This document shows, piece by piece, positions 63,832-64,000 of a DNA stretch of 64,000 bases. The translations under genes were made by a program, and so were the position numbers. Position 1 is the first letter of the stretch; the number at the start of each line of letters is the position of its first letter. This stretch comes from Candidatus Stammera capleta (GTDB lineage: Bacteria; Pseudomonadota; Gammaproteobacteria; Enterobacterales; Enterobacteriaceae). The stretch is from the NCBI GenBank assembly GCA_015140255.1, contig CP043993.1, forward strand, positions 237,996-301,995. The letters are read 5' to 3'. The notes under the pieces are model-generated. The model had not been told where the DNA came from and did no database searches. It was given only the letters and a program-made list of their open reading frames with translations.

Positions 63832-63896
63832 GGTTATTTTAAAATTATTTATATTTGAAAAATATTTAAATAATTTTCATAATTTATTAGTATTTA

Positions 63897-63921
63897 AATG
63901 AATTATTTTAAATAATTCATT
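63897..63921. terminator. Palindrome between cspE and a convergent gene end
   Basis: AATGAATTATTT and AAATAATTCATT form a 12-bp inverted repeat with almost no loop, 66 bases after cspE and overlapping the stop of the minus-strand gene at the right edge. Its placement between convergent genes suggests a two-way terminator, but no clear T run follows on either strand. Confidence 0.45.
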
Positions 63922-64000
63922 TATTACTAATAATTTTGTATCTACCTTTTATTTTTTTTTGATATATATATTTAGAAATAAATTTTATATATCTTTGTAT
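63908..64000 (-). CDS. C-terminal end of an unidentified gene (partial)
   Basis: The last 93 bases are open on the minus strand in one frame only and encode 30 residues, IQRYIKFISKYIYQKKIKGR then YKIISNKWII, ending in UAA. The penultimate-region Trp would be UGA. The tail is basic and aromatic. I do not recognise the family, and the piece is too short to be sure it is a gene; the tight genome and the open frame make it likely. Confidence 0.4.

Overview
This window looks like part of the chromosome of a highly reduced, very A+T-rich gammaproteobacterium of enterobacterial ancestry, most likely an obligate insect symbiont. Nearly every gene is a recognisable, slightly shortened ortholog of an Escherichia coli gene, genes abut or overlap, and no gap between genes exceeds about 240 bases. 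UGA is read as tryptophan: UGA codons sit in frame at conserved Trp positions in most genes (for example ESSW of LeuRS, DKGW of MutH, DYKSNW of RecB, LWQ of DnaA). UGG is still used too. Genes end in UAA, less often UAG. The UAA/UAG release factor gene prfA is present. prfB, which normally precedes lysS in enterobacteria, is missing from that site. I cannot name the organism from sequence alone; reduced beetle symbionts with fermentative metabolism (e.g. Ca. Stammera-like lineages) would be sensible comparators, but that is a guess.

Layout: (1) 1-2275, infC and thrS on the minus strand. (2) 2379-11986, ydjM, complete recC-recB-recD and a MarC-family gene on plus. (3) 11989-16966, holA, leuS and rne on minus. 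(4) 17104-18537, rluC, rpmF, acpP on plus. (5) 18558-25921, murJ, sufE-S-D-C-B and ldhA on minus. (6) 26037-29385, pntA, pntB, ruvX on plus. (7) 29375-33621, rluD, mnmE, yidC, rnpA, rpmH on minus. (8) 33707-38595, dnaA, dnaN, gyrB on plus. (9) 38596-43792, tRNA-Asn, tRNA-Ser, rpsP, trmD, rplS, truA, cvpA, tRNA-fMet, eno and fpr. (10) 43799-46646, tyrS, tRNA-Val and pykF. (11) 46650-54565, gyrA, an ElaB/YqjD-like gene, the mannose PTS manZ-Y-X, dtpA and ychF on minus. (12) 54797-64000, mutH, lysS, pth, prfA, prmC, argS, aspS, ruvC, cspE and the end of an unidentified gene.

Together the genes describe a cell that keeps translation (six aminoacyl-tRNA synthetases, RF1 and its methylase, Pth, rRNA/tRNA modification), DNA replication and topology (DnaA, beta clamp, delta, both gyrase subunits), an unusually full recombination and repair set for such a genome (RecBCD, RuvC, RuvX, MutH), Fe-S assembly (SufBCDSE), membrane insertion (YidC) and the MurJ lipid II flippase. 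Metabolism in view is glycolytic and fermentative: sugar import by a mannose-type PTS, enolase, pyruvate kinase, D-lactate dehydrogenase, proton-translocating transhydrogenase and a di/tripeptide importer.

The most notable signals are the UGA reassignment; a 17-A tract that breaks the infC frame; apparent loss of the editing sites of both ThrRS and LeuRS; a DnaA that lacks the usual AAA+ arginine-finger region; a RuvC with one catalytic Asp replaced by Asn; and retention of complete RecBCD and MutH.
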